A program made the translations under genes and the position numbers. DNA of 64,000 nucleotides from Alkalihalobacillus sp. FSL W8-0930 (GTDB lineage: Bacteria; Bacillota; Bacilli; Bacillales; Bacillaceae_D): positions 2,480,001-2,544,000 of the forward strand of contig CP150183.1 of the NCBI GenBank assembly GCA_037965595.1, given 5' to 3'. How positions within the stretch are numbered: position 1 is the stretch's first letter; each line of letters starts with the position of its first letter. The notes below the pieces were generated by a model. The model was not told where the DNA came from, ran no database searches, and was given only the letters and a program-made list of their open reading frames with translations. Below are positions 35,546-45,100 of the stretch, piece after piece.

Positions 35546-35863
35546 TTAGTCACCAGCCATACGTTCCATTAATAAACGGAACCATTCGTCCATTTCTTTT
35601 TTTAAGTGAGCTTCTTTGTCATTAGCAGGTGTAATACTTTGTACGTCTTCATACGTTTGTAGAAATCCTTCAATGTCATGAAGTCTAAGTTGCGCTAACC
35701 CAATGTTAACAAACACACGCATCTGCTTCGCATCCCCTGCACGCATGATCTCTGCGAATGGTTGCAGCTTTTCAAGTCCTTCTTTATCTTTCTTATCTCT
35801 AATTAATTCAATACCCTTTTTCATTTCCTCGCCAAGCGCTTTTAATTTCGTTTCTTTATCCAT
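35546..35863 (-). CDS. Unknown helical protein, 105 residues
   Basis: A soluble, charged, probably all-helical protein (KALGEEMKKGIELIRDKKDK ... NIGLAQLRLHDIEGFLQTYE) ending in LLMERMAGD. The pattern is reminiscent of tetratricopeptide-like helices but no motif is convincing. Start at ATG 35863 has AAAGGG nine bases upstream; a TTG at 35872 abuts the site. It lies downstream of comZ but after the comZ terminator. It has no obvious B. subtilis counterpart at this locus. Confidence 0.65.
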   Translation of the reverse strand: MDKETKLKALGEEMKKGIELIRDKKDKEGLEKLQPFAEIMRAGDAKQMRVFVNIGLAQLRLHDIEGFLQTYEDVQSITPANDKEAHLKKEMDEWFRLLMERMAGD

Positions 35864-35882
35864 TAAACTCAACCCTTTCTAT

Positions 35883-35918
35883 AGAAAAAGACTCAAAACG
35901 TTACCGTTCGAGTCTTAC
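35883..35918 (-). terminator. Terminator of comZ
   Basis: On the minus strand AAGACTCGAACG-GTAA-CGTTTTGAGTCTT followed by T-rich sequence, just after the stop. Confidence 0.8.
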
Positions 35919-35921
35919 GAT

Positions 35922-36113
35922 TTATTCTTCGCTACTTGCATCTTCTTTTCCTAGTTCATACGCTTCTGTCATGACTTTTAGAAAAAGCTCCATCATTGGC
36001 TGTAAGTCTTCAAAACCAAGTTCAATTCCTTTTTCTTGGAAGAACGCTTGTCCTTCAGGAAGATGCTTCATTGCCACCTGCATCAATTTCATATTAAGCT
36101 CTGGATTCGCCAT
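35922..36113 (-). CDS. comZ: ComG operon repressor ComZ
   Basis: A 63-residue protein with the ComZ pattern: KLMQVAMKHLPEGQAFFQEK, then GIELGFEDLQPMMELFLKVM and AYELGKEDA. In B. subtilis ComZ represses comG and so limits competence. Start at ATG 36113 is chosen because GAGGTGGAGAG precedes it and the length equals the B. subtilis protein. It is not preceded by med, its usual partner; repeat copy D occupies the upstream gap. Confidence 0.85.
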   Translation of the reverse strand: MANPELNMKLMQVAMKHLPEGQAFFQEKGIELGFEDLQPMMELFLKVMTEAYELGKEDASSEE

Positions 36114-36241
36114 GCTCTCCACCTCGTTCATTATTTTCTATACAAAGATACTATGTAGGTTGGTGAATCGCAAGTTTTAAGGATGATACAACGAATATAT
36201 CCGCTACAGTGGGAACTTCGCTAAGTTAAAGAAGTAACAAA

Positions 36242-36510
36242 AGAGGCTAAGCAAAACTTAAAATCAATTAAAAAACGGCGAATGATTTTACGATTAACCA
36301 TTCGCCATTCGTGTTTTTTGGATTATTTAGTAAGACGAGCGGAAGGAGAACCCGAGACTCCTGCGGAAAAATACGTGGTGAAGACACTGTAGCGGTGCCT
36401 TTTCCGCGGAAGGGGCTGAGGCCGTATCCGCGGAAAGCGAGGGATTCTCCTGTAGCGGTTATTGTGCTATATTCATGTTTTGCCATCCACGTTAATGTTA
36501 TGTCCCGTCC
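36242..36510 (+). repeat. Dispersed MITE-like repeat, copy D (long form)
   Basis: A full copy from AGAGGCTAAGC to GTTATGTCCCGTCC. The hairpin GGCGAATG..CATTCGCC is at 36278-36306, with degenerate arms. The second module (36337-36465) contains GAGACTCCTGCGG, GTGAAGACACTGTAGCGG and CCGCGGAAGGGGCTGAGGCC. It differs from copies A and C by paired base changes. It lies in a 428-bp gene-free gap (36114-36541) between comZ and the 67-residue gene, and nothing else is seen there. Confidence 0.88.
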
Positions 36511-36541
36511 ACTTTTTTCAGTTATGCTTCCTTTCTCTTCA

Positions 36542-36745
36542 TCAGCTCAACCCTCGTTGCTCGGTCAGATCCACAATTTTTACACTCATCACTTTAGAGA
36601 GATTCACAAGCTCTCCTTTAATTGTCCACCAGTTGCCTCGGGCCTGGGTGATCTCATCTTCTAATTGTTGGTAGGATTCTTTTGAGATCATAATTTGTTT
36701 TGAGCTTGAATTCTCAAATTCGAATGTAATAATAAAGTCATGCAT
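36542..36745 (-). CDS. Small protein of unknown function, 67 residues
   Basis: Probably a real small gene: GGAGAG is seven bases before the ATG. The product MHDFIITFEFENSSSKQIMI continues through SKESYQQLEDEITQARGNWW and ends LTEQRGLS, a mixed alpha/beta pattern such as a small beta-sheet domain with one helix. No family is recognised. It diverges from prfC with a 182-bp gap. Confidence 0.6.
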   Translation of the reverse strand: MHDFIITFEFENSSSKQIMISKESYQQLEDEITQARGNWWTIKGELVNLSKVMSVKIVDLTEQRGLS

Positions 36746-36861
36746 GTCTCATCTCTCCAATCTTTTTGTTCACTACTCTCCTCATAAATACGAGAGAGCC
36801 TATAGATGAGTTTCACTAAATTAAGGAATCTTAAACTTCGGATGAATTCACTCTTAATTAT

Positions 36862-36870
36862 TGCTATAAT
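36862..36870 (+). promoter_or_regulatory. Extended -10 promoter of prfC
   Basis: TGCTATAAT, with a poor -35, 58 bp before the prfC ATG. Confidence 0.45.
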
Positions 36871-36927
36871 AGAGGGCAGTGTGCATAGGAATGAAAAAGG
36901 CTCAACTGATAGAAATGAGGACAAATC

Positions 36928-38523
36928 ATGAATTATAAAGAATCAGTGAAAACAAGACGTACGTTTGCCATCATCTCTCACCCCGATGCCGGGAAAACCA
37001 CGTTAACAGAGAAACTACTGTTATTTGGTGGAGCCATCAGAGAAGCTGGTACCGTAAAAGGTCGCAAAAACAGCAAGCATGCAGTCAGTGACTGGATGGA
37101 AATTGAGAAACAACGTGGGATCTCGGTAACGAGTTCCGTTCTTGAGTTTGAGTATGACGGCTATAACGTCAATATATTAGATACACCTGGTCACCAGGAC
37201 TTTAGTGAAGATACCTACCGGACGCTGACAGCTGCCGATTCAGCAACCATGTTAATCGATGCCGCCAAAGGGGTAGAGGCACAAACGAAGAAGCTTTTTA
37301 AAGTGTGCCGGATGCGTGGTATTCCAATCTTTACATTTATGAACAAACTGGATCGCCAAGGACGTGATCCATTTGAATTAATGGAAGAGCTTGAGGATTT
37401 ACTTGGCATTCGTTCCTATCCAATGGGCTGGCCCATTGGTATGGGTCAATCGTTCTCTGGTGTATACGATCGTCATGAAAAGAAATTAGAATTATATAAC
37501 CCTAAGAACCCAAAAGACATCGATGTGATTCAATTAACAGGACCAGATGATCCTAAATTGGATGAGGCGATTAACGATGAGCAGCTCGTTGCCCAATTCC
37601 GTGAAGAGATTGAGCTTTTAGATGTTGCAGGTGATGAATATGATGCCGAGCTTATTGCTAAAGGCGAGCTTACGCCGATGTTCTTTGGAAGTGCTGTATC
37701 AAGCTTTGGTGTACAAACGTATCTTGAACATATGCTAACTCTTGCACCTAGTCCGGTGCCGCGTGAAAGCTCAAAAGGAATAATTGATCCACTTGAGCAT
37801 GAGAAGTTCTCTGGATTTATTTTTAAGATCCAAGCAAATATGAACCCTGCTCACCGTGACCGTATTGCCTTCTTACGTATCACTTCCGGTAAGTTTGAAC
37901 GGGGTATGACTGTCAAACATGTACGAATCGGGAAAAATATGAAGTTGGCCCAACCTACACAATTACTCGCTCAATCAAGGAGTATTGTACAAGAGGCATA
38001 CGCAGGAGATATTCTCGGGTTGTTTGATCCAGGTAACCTACGTATTGGAGATACACTTGTTGAAGGGGATTCCTTTGAATTTGCAGAGATGCCACACTTC
38101 TCTCCTGAACACTTTAGTGCCATTTCAGTTAAAGAAGCGCTTAAGCATAAATCCTTTGAAAAAGGAATTCATCAATTAACTGAAGAAGGTGCCATCCAGC
38201 TGTTTAAAACATATAATCGCTTTGCAGAACAACAAATTGTTGGTGTAGTTGGTGTACTTCAGTTTGAAGTATTAGAACAACGACTAAAAAGCGAATACCA
38301 TGTGGACATTCAACTAGATCGCCTACCGTATACCTTTGCTCGTTGGGTTGTTGGACCAACTGAAGCGTTTGAGAAATTTAAGAAAGCCCAGAAAAATTTA
38401 GTGACGGACCGTGATTCTAGAATTGTTGCGTTATTTGAAAATGAATTCCAAATGCGTACAGCACAGGAGAAGTACCCTGAACTGTCCTTCCATGAAAATT
38501 CTTTCTTTAAAACAGAAGAATAA
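36928..38523 (+). CDS. prfC: Peptide chain release factor 3
   Basis: A 531-residue translational GTPase that recycles RF1/RF2 after peptide release. G1 is SHPDAGKTTL (17-26), the switch region has MEIEKQRGISVTSSV, G3 is DTPGHQDF and G4 is MNKLD. The C-terminal RF3-type domain (HFSPEHFSAISVKEALKHKS ... QLTEEGAIQLFKTYN) separates it from EF-G. GAGG precedes the ATG. It is monocistronic with its own terminator. RF3 is patchy in Bacilli, and I believe B. subtilis 168 lacks it. Confidence 0.95.
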   Translation: MNYKESVKTRRTFAIISHPDAGKTTLTEKLLLFGGAIREAGTVKGRKNSKHAVSDWMEIEKQRGISVTSSVLEFEYDGYNVNILDTPGHQDFSEDTYRTLTAADSATMLIDAAKGVEAQTKKLFKVCRMRGIPIFTFMNKLDRQGRDPFELMEELEDLLGIRSYPMGWPIGMGQSFSGVYDRHEKKLELYNPKNPKDIDVIQLTGPDDPKLDEAINDEQLVAQFREEIELLDVAGDEYDAELIAKGELTPMFFGSAVSSFGVQTYLEHMLTLAPSPVPRESSKGIIDPLEHEKFSGFIFKIQANMNPAHRDRIAFLRITSGKFERGMTVKHVRIGKNMKLAQPTQLLAQSRSIVQEAYAGDILGLFDPGNLRIGDTLVEGDSFEFAEMPHFSPEHFSAISVKEALKHKSFEKGIHQLTEEGAIQLFKTYNRFAEQQIVGVVGVLQFEVLEQRLKSEYHVDIQLDRLPYTFARWVVGPTEAFEKFKKAQKNLVTDRDSRIVALFENEFQMRTAQEKYPELSFHENSFFKTEE

Positions 38524-38525
38524 GT

Positions 38526-38572
38526 TAAAAACCTAAAGCGCCTGGCTCCAGCCGGGTCGCTTTAGGTTTTTT
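38526..38572 (+). terminator. Terminator of prfC
   Basis: A long stem, AAAACCTAAAGCG with CGCTTTAGGTTTT, topped by a second CTGGCTCCAG mini-stem, then T-rich. Confidence 0.92.
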
Positions 38573-38643
38573 CGTTTGTCGACAGGATTCTACTTATGCT
38601 GCACCCTTCATCATGTACAATGTAAGAAAAAGGAGGAATCAAT

Positions 38644-39012
38644 ATGTCGACTTTTTTAAAACACATTCATCACGTACAATTAGCTGCACCTATTGGAGCT
38701 GAGGACGAAGCCAGGGCGTTTTATACAAAAGTCCTTGGGTTCACGGAAGTTGAGAAGCCCGCTGACATGAAGAAAAACGGTGGATGCTGGTTTGAGCAAG
38801 GCGATATTTCCTTACATATTGGAATTGAAACACCATTTGTTCCAGCGGATAAAGCTCATCCTGCGTTCTATACGGATGACCTTGAAGCCGTTTCCCGGCA
38901 CCTAGACTCGCTAGGCGTTAAAGTGGAATATGATACCCGTTACCCTGGCTACACGCGTTTTTATGTGTACGACCCTTTCCAAAATCGAATTGAAATCCTG
39001 CAAAAAACGTAA
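38644..39012 (+). CDS. Glyoxalase/VOC-family metal-binding protein
   Basis: A 122-residue vicinal-oxygen-chelate protein with two beta-alpha-beta-beta-beta units. Likely metal ligands are His10 (HHVQLAAP), His in ISLHIGIE (about 58) and Glu in RIEILQK (about 118). Members include glyoxalases, dioxygenases and fosfomycin or bleomycin resistance proteins; the substrate here cannot be assigned. Strong AAAGGAGG before the ATG. Its stop directly abuts the stop of the convergent yjaV. Confidence 0.82.
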   Translation: MSTFLKHIHHVQLAAPIGAEDEARAFYTKVLGFTEVEKPADMKKNGGCWFEQGDISLHIGIETPFVPADKAHPAFYTDDLEAVSRHLDSLGVKVEYDTRYPGYTRFYVYDPFQNRIEILQKT

Positions 39013-39909
39013 CTATCTAAACCTATTTCTTTTATGAACATGTTCTTCCTGGTGTCGTATTCCTTCTTCGATTGTAACTGATGCCGTAAACTGTAACTGT
39101 TCTTCTGCTTTTTTGGGAGAGAGTGAGGACCTGGTGTGAGACTCTTTTAGTAGTTCCTCGCAAGCTCCAAGTAATTTAGCTCCAATAAACCATTGATTAC
39201 GTTTGCCAGAGGTTAAATGGTAAATGCTCGAACGATCTCTCTTTATTGCAGCCTGAACAAATCCTTTTGCGACATCTGTTACATAAAGAGCATCTAATGT
39301 AGATCGATCTTTATAGATTTCTTGCTCATGGTTTAGTAATTGAGCAAATGTCATGTCCTTACGCTGCCATGGTCCAAACACCGTTGGTAACCGCAGAATG
39401 GAATATCTTAGCTGATGAGCTTCCGTTTCCTTTGCAATACTTTGCTCGAGTTCGTATTTGATTAGTCCATACGGTGAAATGGGTTGTGGCGGTGTTTCTT
39501 CTGTAATCAGACCTGGAACGTCCCCATATATCTCAACAGTTGATGGAAAGATGAGCATCGCGTCCTTTTTCATCGCTTGACTAATCGCTTGGATCCACTT
39601 GGTCGCTTGTTGTACGGTTTGATTTTTCAGCTGCCATTTACTTTCAAGTGAAACAGGTGATGCCATATGAAAAACGGTATCCGCCTCTGAAATCATCGTA
39701 TACAGGCGGCTGTCAGTATCATCCAAATCCCCTAGCATCCATTCAAAGGATGCATTACGCCCCATATACATTAACTTCTCATCAAGTTCTGGGTATTCGC
39801 GCGGATCTTGTTTTTCAATACACACCACCTCCACACCCTTCTCTAAAAGCTCCTGACAAAGGTGGTATCCAATAAAGCCTAAACCTCCAAGAACAACAGC
39901 CTTTTGCAC
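39013..39909 (-). CDS. yjaV: NAD-dependent epimerase/dehydratase-like protein YjaV
   Basis: A 298-residue extended short-chain dehydrogenase-type protein. The Rossmann motif is GGLGFIGYH near residue 8, followed by the Asp/Glu switch CIEKQDPREYP and DLDDTDS. The catalytic YxxxK is YGLIK within ISPYGLIKYELEQ. Start at GTG 39909 is seven bases after AAGGAG; an ATG three codons earlier is too close and a frame from 40017 crosses into yjaU. It is preceded by yjaU and a strong intercistronic hairpin. The sugar or other substrate is unknown. Confidence 0.85.
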   Translation of the reverse strand: MQKAVVLGGLGFIGYHLCQELLEKGVEVVCIEKQDPREYPELDEKLMYMGRNASFEWMLGDLDDTDSRLYTMISEADTVFHMASPVSLESKWQLKNQTVQQATKWIQAISQAMKKDAMLIFPSTVEIYGDVPGLITEETPPQPISPYGLIKYELEQSIAKETEAHQLRYSILRLPTVFGPWQRKDMTFAQLLNHEQEIYKDRSTLDALYVTDVAKGFVQAAIKRDRSSIYHLTSGKRNQWFIGAKLLGACEELLKESHTRSSLSPKKAEEQLQFTASVTIEEGIRHQEEHVHKRNRFR

Positions 39910-39933
39910 ATACATTCTCCTTTCAATAGCTTT

Positions 39934-39960
39934 GACCCTCTCTGTTAAACAAAGAGGGTC
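39934..39960 (-). other. Intercistronic hairpin between yjaU and yjaV
   Basis: GACCCTCT (39934-39941) is perfectly complementary to AGAGGGTC (39953-39960). It begins at the yjaU stop and ends about 20 bp before the yjaV start. There is no T-tract, so it is more likely a processing or stability element than a terminator. Confidence 0.7.
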
Positions 39961-40702
39961 ACAATATCCGTTCGTGCTTTTGAAAAAACTGAACAGTTGG
40001 CTCACTAATCGAATCAAAACGCCTCGTTGAGCTAAAAAGCTTTAATTGCACGGATTGTCTGTGCTTTAATAACTCACCCTCGAGTCTTCTTGAATGGTTT
40101 GGTAGTGGGTAGCGTCTTTCATTGACTTGATGAATCAATAAGACAGGTGGCCACACTTTATGAAAAGGTGGGTTTGATATATGTCGTACCCACTGGTGAT
40201 TGATTCGTTCAGACTTCACACCATACGCTTGAGATAATTCATGCTTTAATTTTTTATAGTACAGCTTATTTTGATATTCAAATTCATAATAAGCTTCTAA
40301 ATAAATACAAGGATTAAAAAACAGCATCGACCGAATCGCCGTTCGACCACGAGAAACTAACTTAAGAGCCGTAATTGCTCCTGTTCCTTCAGCTAAAAGA
40401 TGAATGTGTTTGTTTAAGATTTCCGTTTTAAGCAGATGCTGAATTAGCTGTTCACAATACGTACATGCAGCTTCATTCCCCCACATCTTTGGATCTAAAT
40501 CCGAAGTAAAGACGGTATATCCACTAGCAAGTAACGAATCAAGAAACTGCCTTTTCTCAGGGTGGTTCTCCCATATACAACTAGCTTCCTCTACGGTTCC
40601 AACCTGACCGCTTAACAAAAAAACAGCAAAGCCATTTGGCTGTTCAGGCAGAAATTTTACATTCCACTTACCTTTCCACTTAAAATATCGTACGTCAACC
40701 AT
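39959..40702 (-). CDS. yjaU: Alpha/beta-hydrolase-like protein YjaU, without serine nucleophile
   Basis: A 247-residue protein at the position of yjaU, upstream of yjaV. It looks like an alpha/beta hydrolase fold: GFAVFLLSGQ strand, TVFTSDLDPKMWG, then the nucleophile-elbow region HLLAEGTGAITALKLV. Where the family has GxSxG, the residue aligned to Ser is Gly, so a normal serine hydrolase activity is doubtful. The ATG follows AGGAG. No signal peptide. It may bind rather than hydrolyse a substrate, perhaps for YjaV. Confidence 0.75.
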   Translation of the reverse strand: MVDVRYFKWKGKWNVKFLPEQPNGFAVFLLSGQVGTVEEASCIWENHPEKRQFLDSLLASGYTVFTSDLDPKMWGNEAACTYCEQLIQHLLKTEILNKHIHLLAEGTGAITALKLVSRGRTAIRSMLFFNPCIYLEAYYEFEYQNKLYYKKLKHELSQAYGVKSERINHQWVRHISNPPFHKVWPPVLLIHQVNERRYPLPNHSRRLEGELLKHRQSVQLKLFSSTRRFDSISEPTVQFFQKHERIL

Positions 40703-40862
40703 CGTGCATTCTCCTAATCATGACACTTATTGCTTGGTTAGCGTATGCATCCATGTACCATAATGGACCACCTATCTTAGAATTTAGGACAGCTCTGCTC
40801 CTTTTTTCTCTTATCTATCCATTATGCGTAAACTCTCTTCATTAGAATTTGTCCACAAAAAA

Positions 40863-40897
40863 AACCCTCATAAAAGGGTGATCCTTTTACGAGGGTT
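40863..40897 (-). terminator. Terminator of yjzC (end of the arginine operon)
   Basis: A 15-bp stem (40863-40877 with 40883-40897), one mismatch, with T-rich tail on the minus strand. Confidence 0.9.
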
Positions 40898-40907
40898 ACA
40901 CAAGAGG

Positions 40908-41087
40908 TTATGGTTTACGTTTGTACGTCCATTTACGATCCTGGTTTGTTAAGTCTGGAAAAGAGTCTCCAGCTTTTAACTTAACAGATTGTGGTGCATT
41001 AACAGTACTACCTGTTTCACCAATTTCAACATAAATTCCATTATTGGGTGCTTTTTGCCCCGCAATAAATTGACGACTTTGTCCCAA
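40908..41087 (-). CDS. yjzC: YjzC family small protein
   Basis: A 59-residue basic protein beginning (from TTG) GQSRQFIAGQKAPNNGIYVE, followed by IGETGSTV and ending RKWTYKRKP. This corresponds closely to B. subtilis YjzC as I recall it, in the same place downstream of argF. AGGAGGGG is six bases before the TTG. Function is unknown. It lies 58 bp after argF without an intervening terminator, so it is probably transcribed at the end of the arginine operon. Confidence 0.9.
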   Translation of the reverse strand: MGQSRQFIAGQKAPNNGIYVEIGETGSTVNAPQSVKLKAGDSFPDLTNQDRKWTYKRKP

Positions 41088-41145
41088 AAGAATCCCCTCC
41101 TATGGGTTAGTATGTCCGTTTGAATCTAGATTGCATGAAGAAGGT

Positions 41146-42096
41146 TTAACCAATTAAGGCAGCTAGAATCGCTTGCTGTGCATGAAGGCGATTTTCAGCT
41201 TGATCATAAACAAAGGAATGCTTGCCATCAATTACTTCTGCCGTTACTTCTTCCCCGCGGTGGGCAGGAAGACAGTGCAGGAACATGTAATCCTCTTTCG
41301 CAGATGTTAGAAGCTCTTCATTTACTTGGTACTTAGCAAGTGATTGCTCTCTGGTTGTTTGTTCTGCTTCAAAGCCCATGCTAGCCCAAACATCCGTATA
41401 AATGACATCGGCTTCCTTTGCTGCTGCAGCAGGATCATTTGTTTCTTCAATGATTGCACCTGTCTGCTTGGCAATTTCACGCACTTTTGCAACAATGTCC
41501 TGATCTACCTTGTGTTCATCCGGAGTAGCCACCACAACATGCATGCCCATTTTTGCTCCTGCCACAAGAAGGGAATGAGCGACATTGTTTCCATCCCCAA
41601 AGTAAGCAAGCTTAAGCCCGGCAAGTGTTTCTTTGTGCTCTTGAATTGTAAGAAGATCTGCCAGAGCCTGGCATGGATGATAAGCGTCTGTTAGCGCATT
41701 AATGACTGGGACTGTCGCATAGTGTGCAAATTCTTCAACAAGCTCATGCGAGTTGGTACGAATCATAATCGCGTCCAGATAACGTGATAACACTTGTGCC
41801 GTATCCCGCACTGGTTCACCACGACCTATTTGCAGGTCTCTCGGACTTAAGAATAATGCGTGACCTCCCATTTGTGTGAGGCCCACCTCAAATGAAACAC
41901 GAGTGCGAGTAGATGCATTCTCAAAAATCATGCCTAGTGATTTATCTGCGAGAACCCCTTTTTTTGTCTCGGGGTTCTCTTTATAGGACTTAGCCGATTG
42001 AAGCAACTGCTTGATTTCATCTGGAGTGTAATCAAACAGTGTTAGAAAATCACGGCCTGTTAACGTGTGAGTTGGTACTTCAGTAGTCTGTGACAT
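41146..42096 (-). CDS. argF: Ornithine carbamoyltransferase
   Basis: A 316-residue enzyme joining carbamoyl phosphate and ornithine to make citrulline. The carbamoyl-phosphate motif is ENASTRTRVSFE, followed by HPCQALADL and the ornithine-site FLHCLPAHRG. Start at ATG 42096 follows GAAGGAG; the frame to 42147 overlaps carB and was rejected. It is the last biosynthetic gene of the argCJBD-carAB-argF operon, 17 bp from carB. Confidence 0.96.
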   Translation of the reverse strand: MSQTTEVPTHTLTGRDFLTLFDYTPDEIKQLLQSAKSYKENPETKKGVLADKSLGMIFENASTRTRVSFEVGLTQMGGHALFLSPRDLQIGRGEPVRDTAQVLSRYLDAIMIRTNSHELVEEFAHYATVPVINALTDAYHPCQALADLLTIQEHKETLAGLKLAYFGDGNNVAHSLLVAGAKMGMHVVVATPDEHKVDQDIVAKVREIAKQTGAIIEETNDPAAAAKEADVIYTDVWASMGFEAEQTTREQSLAKYQVNEELLTSAKEDYMFLHCLPAHRGEEVTAEVIDGKHSFVYDQAENRLHAQQAILAALIG

Positions 42097-42113
42097 GTTT
42101 TCTCCTTCTCCCA

Positions 42114-45100
42114 TTATGAAACGGGAATTTGATCGTTTTGCATCCATTCCTGGAGCGAGAATAGCGTATTTGATGTCGCTGTGCGTCCTTGAAGCATAAC
42201 ATCTAACGTATTTAGCTCTGTAATGACAGTTAGACGTTTTCCAAGAGCCGCAATCCGCTGTTCTTTTCCTTCTTTAAAACCAGGTTTCGGAAGACTGATC
42301 AGGGCAATCGCCTCTTTTTGAGTAAGCCATTGATCAAATTCGTTACGCACAATGGTGAAACCGTGCTGTTCTAAAAGCTGCTGATAGGATTGGAACTGTT
42401 CTTCATAGTCCGAATGAATATCAACATAGACCAACCCTTTTGACTGATACAAGGCTGGCTTTTGGCCTTGGGCCCAAGCAAATGCTTTTTTGAAAGCCTC
42501 AGGGAGTGATGTGCTAATACTAATTAATTCACCTGTTGATTTCATCTCGGCTTCAAGTAATGGATCAAGTCCAGAAAGCTTAAGGTATGAGAATACAGGT
42601 GCTTTTACGGTATAGAACGATTGCTCAGGTGCAAACCCAGGTGTTAAACCTAGATCATTAATACTTGATCCAAGAAGTAGCTGAATGGTTCCATCAATCA
42701 GCCCAACACCAGTGACCTTACTAAAGATTGGAACCGTTCTTGAAGCACGCGGATTAATTTCAATGACGTACAACTGTCCTTGGTATAAGACAAATTGAAT
42801 ATTAAAGATCCCTTTAAAATCCATTCCATTTGCAATTTGTTTCGTATAAGCCAAGATCGTTTCTTTCACTTCATCCGATAATGAAAATGGTGGTGTCACA
42901 GCCATACTGTCTCCTGAATGGACACCTGCTTTTTCAACATGTTCAAAGATCCCTGCAATGTAGACATCCGTTCCGTCTGTTAACACATCGACTTCAAGCT
43001 CTTTCCCAGGATAGTATGCATCCAATAGTAAAGGATAAAGAACAGTTTCTTCTTTATTTAAATAAGCCTCAAGCTCTTCCTGCGTTGTACAAATAAGCAT
43101 TCCCTGTCCGCCAATCACATAGGACGGACGAATTAATAAAGGATAGCCAAGCGTTTTAGCACGCGTAAGAGCGTCCTCTTTCGAATCAGCTGTCTCACCT
43201 GGAATATGTGGAACGTGAACGTCATTCATAAAGCTGTAAAAACGGCCACGGTCTTCAAGCATATCAATTGTATCAAAACTTGTTCCATACACGTGCACAC
43301 CTGCGTCTTCTAGCCCTTCTAAAAGAGAAATAGCCGTTTGACCACCAAGCTGAATGATGACACCTTCAACGTTTTCATGCTCTGCAACTGCAAGCACATC
43401 TTCAACCGTTAGTGGCTCAAAGTATAGACGATCTGCCGTGACATAATCTGTACTCACTGTTTCAGGGTTGTTGTTCATAATAATCGTTTCGTACCCTAGC
43501 TTCCGAAGGCTATACGCACCATGAACGGAACAATAGTCAAATTCAATTCCTTGCCCAATCCGAATGGGTCCAGAACCGAGAATTAAAATTTTCTTGTTGG
43601 AGGAAGGAATCGCTTCATTCTCTCCGTCCCAGCTTGAATAATAATAAGCGGTTGATGCAGCAAATTCACCTGCACATGTGTCTACCATCTTATAAGAAGG
43701 CTGTAGCTCGTAAGTTTTACGGAGCTCTCTCACTTCTGATTCTGTGACATGCCAGCTATCAGCCAAATGAGGATCCGTAAAGCCTAGCTTTTTATATTGA
43801 AGGAGCGCCTCTTTTGAAACGTTGTTTAATGAAGTCTCATTGATTTCATTCTCTGCTTTCACCAGACGGGCATACGCTTGAAGGAAATACGTATTAATAC
43901 CTGTTTCACGAGCCATCTCCTCAACCGTTACTCCCTGTCTAAGAAGTTCAAGCATAGAGAAGAATCTGCGGTCGTCCGCTTGCTTCACAACCTCCCAATG
44001 CTGTTCTGCAGTCCAGTTGGCTAACGCGTCAAGAGAAAGTCCTGACGTTTTTAACTCAAGAGAGCGAATGGCTTTTTGTAAAGCCGCTTCTAAATGACGT
44101 TCAATCGCCATGACTTCGCCAGTCGCCTTCATTTGAGTGCCTAACAAACGATTCGCTTGTGTGAACTTATCAAACGGCCAACGTGGGAATTTAACGACTA
44201 CATAATCCAGTGCTGGCTCAAAGCTCGCATACGTATGACCTGTTACTGGATTCTTCAGTTCATGAAGCAAATAACCAATACTTAGTTTTGCAGCCATTCT
44301 AGCAATTGGATAACCTGTTGCCTTTGAAGCAAGAGCAGAAGAACGGCTCACCCGTGGGTTTACTTCAATCAAATAGTACTGCTTACTATTTGGATCAAGT
44401 GCGAATTGAATATTACATCCACCAACAATTCCTAATGCGCGAATGATTTTAACCGATACAGAGCGAAGCATTTGATATTCAACATCCGTAAGCGTCTGCG
44501 AAGGGGCAACAACAATCGAGTCTCCTGTGTGAACCCCAACAGGATCGATGTTCTCCATGTTACACACAGTAATACAAGTGTCATTTGCATCACGCATCAC
44601 TTCATATTCAATTTCCTTAAATCCTGCAATACTTTTTTCAATTAAGCACTGATTGATTGGGCTTAGATCAAGTCCACCCTCAACAATTTGAGCAAGAGCG
44701 TGCGAGTCTTTAGCAATTCCTCCACCAGCACCACCTAATGTATAGGCTGGTCTAACAATGATTGGATAACCAACCTTCTCAGCAAAAGCTAAAGCTTCTT
44801 CAGCTGTTGTCACAATCTCACTTTCAGGTACGGGTTCGTTTAATTCATTCATTAGTGAGCGGAAAAGATCCCGGTCCTCTCCCTTTTTAATTGAATCAAT
44901 CGGCGTACCTAATAGTTCAACATTGTTTGCTGCAAGAATCCCTGAATCATGAAGCTCAAGTGCTAAGTTTAATCCTGTTTGACCTCCAAGCGTAGCAAGT
45001 AAGCCATCTGGTTTTTCCTTTTTTATAATCGCTTCAATACTTTCAATCGTCAGTGGTTCAAAATAAACAACATCCGCACATGCATCATCTGTCATAACGG

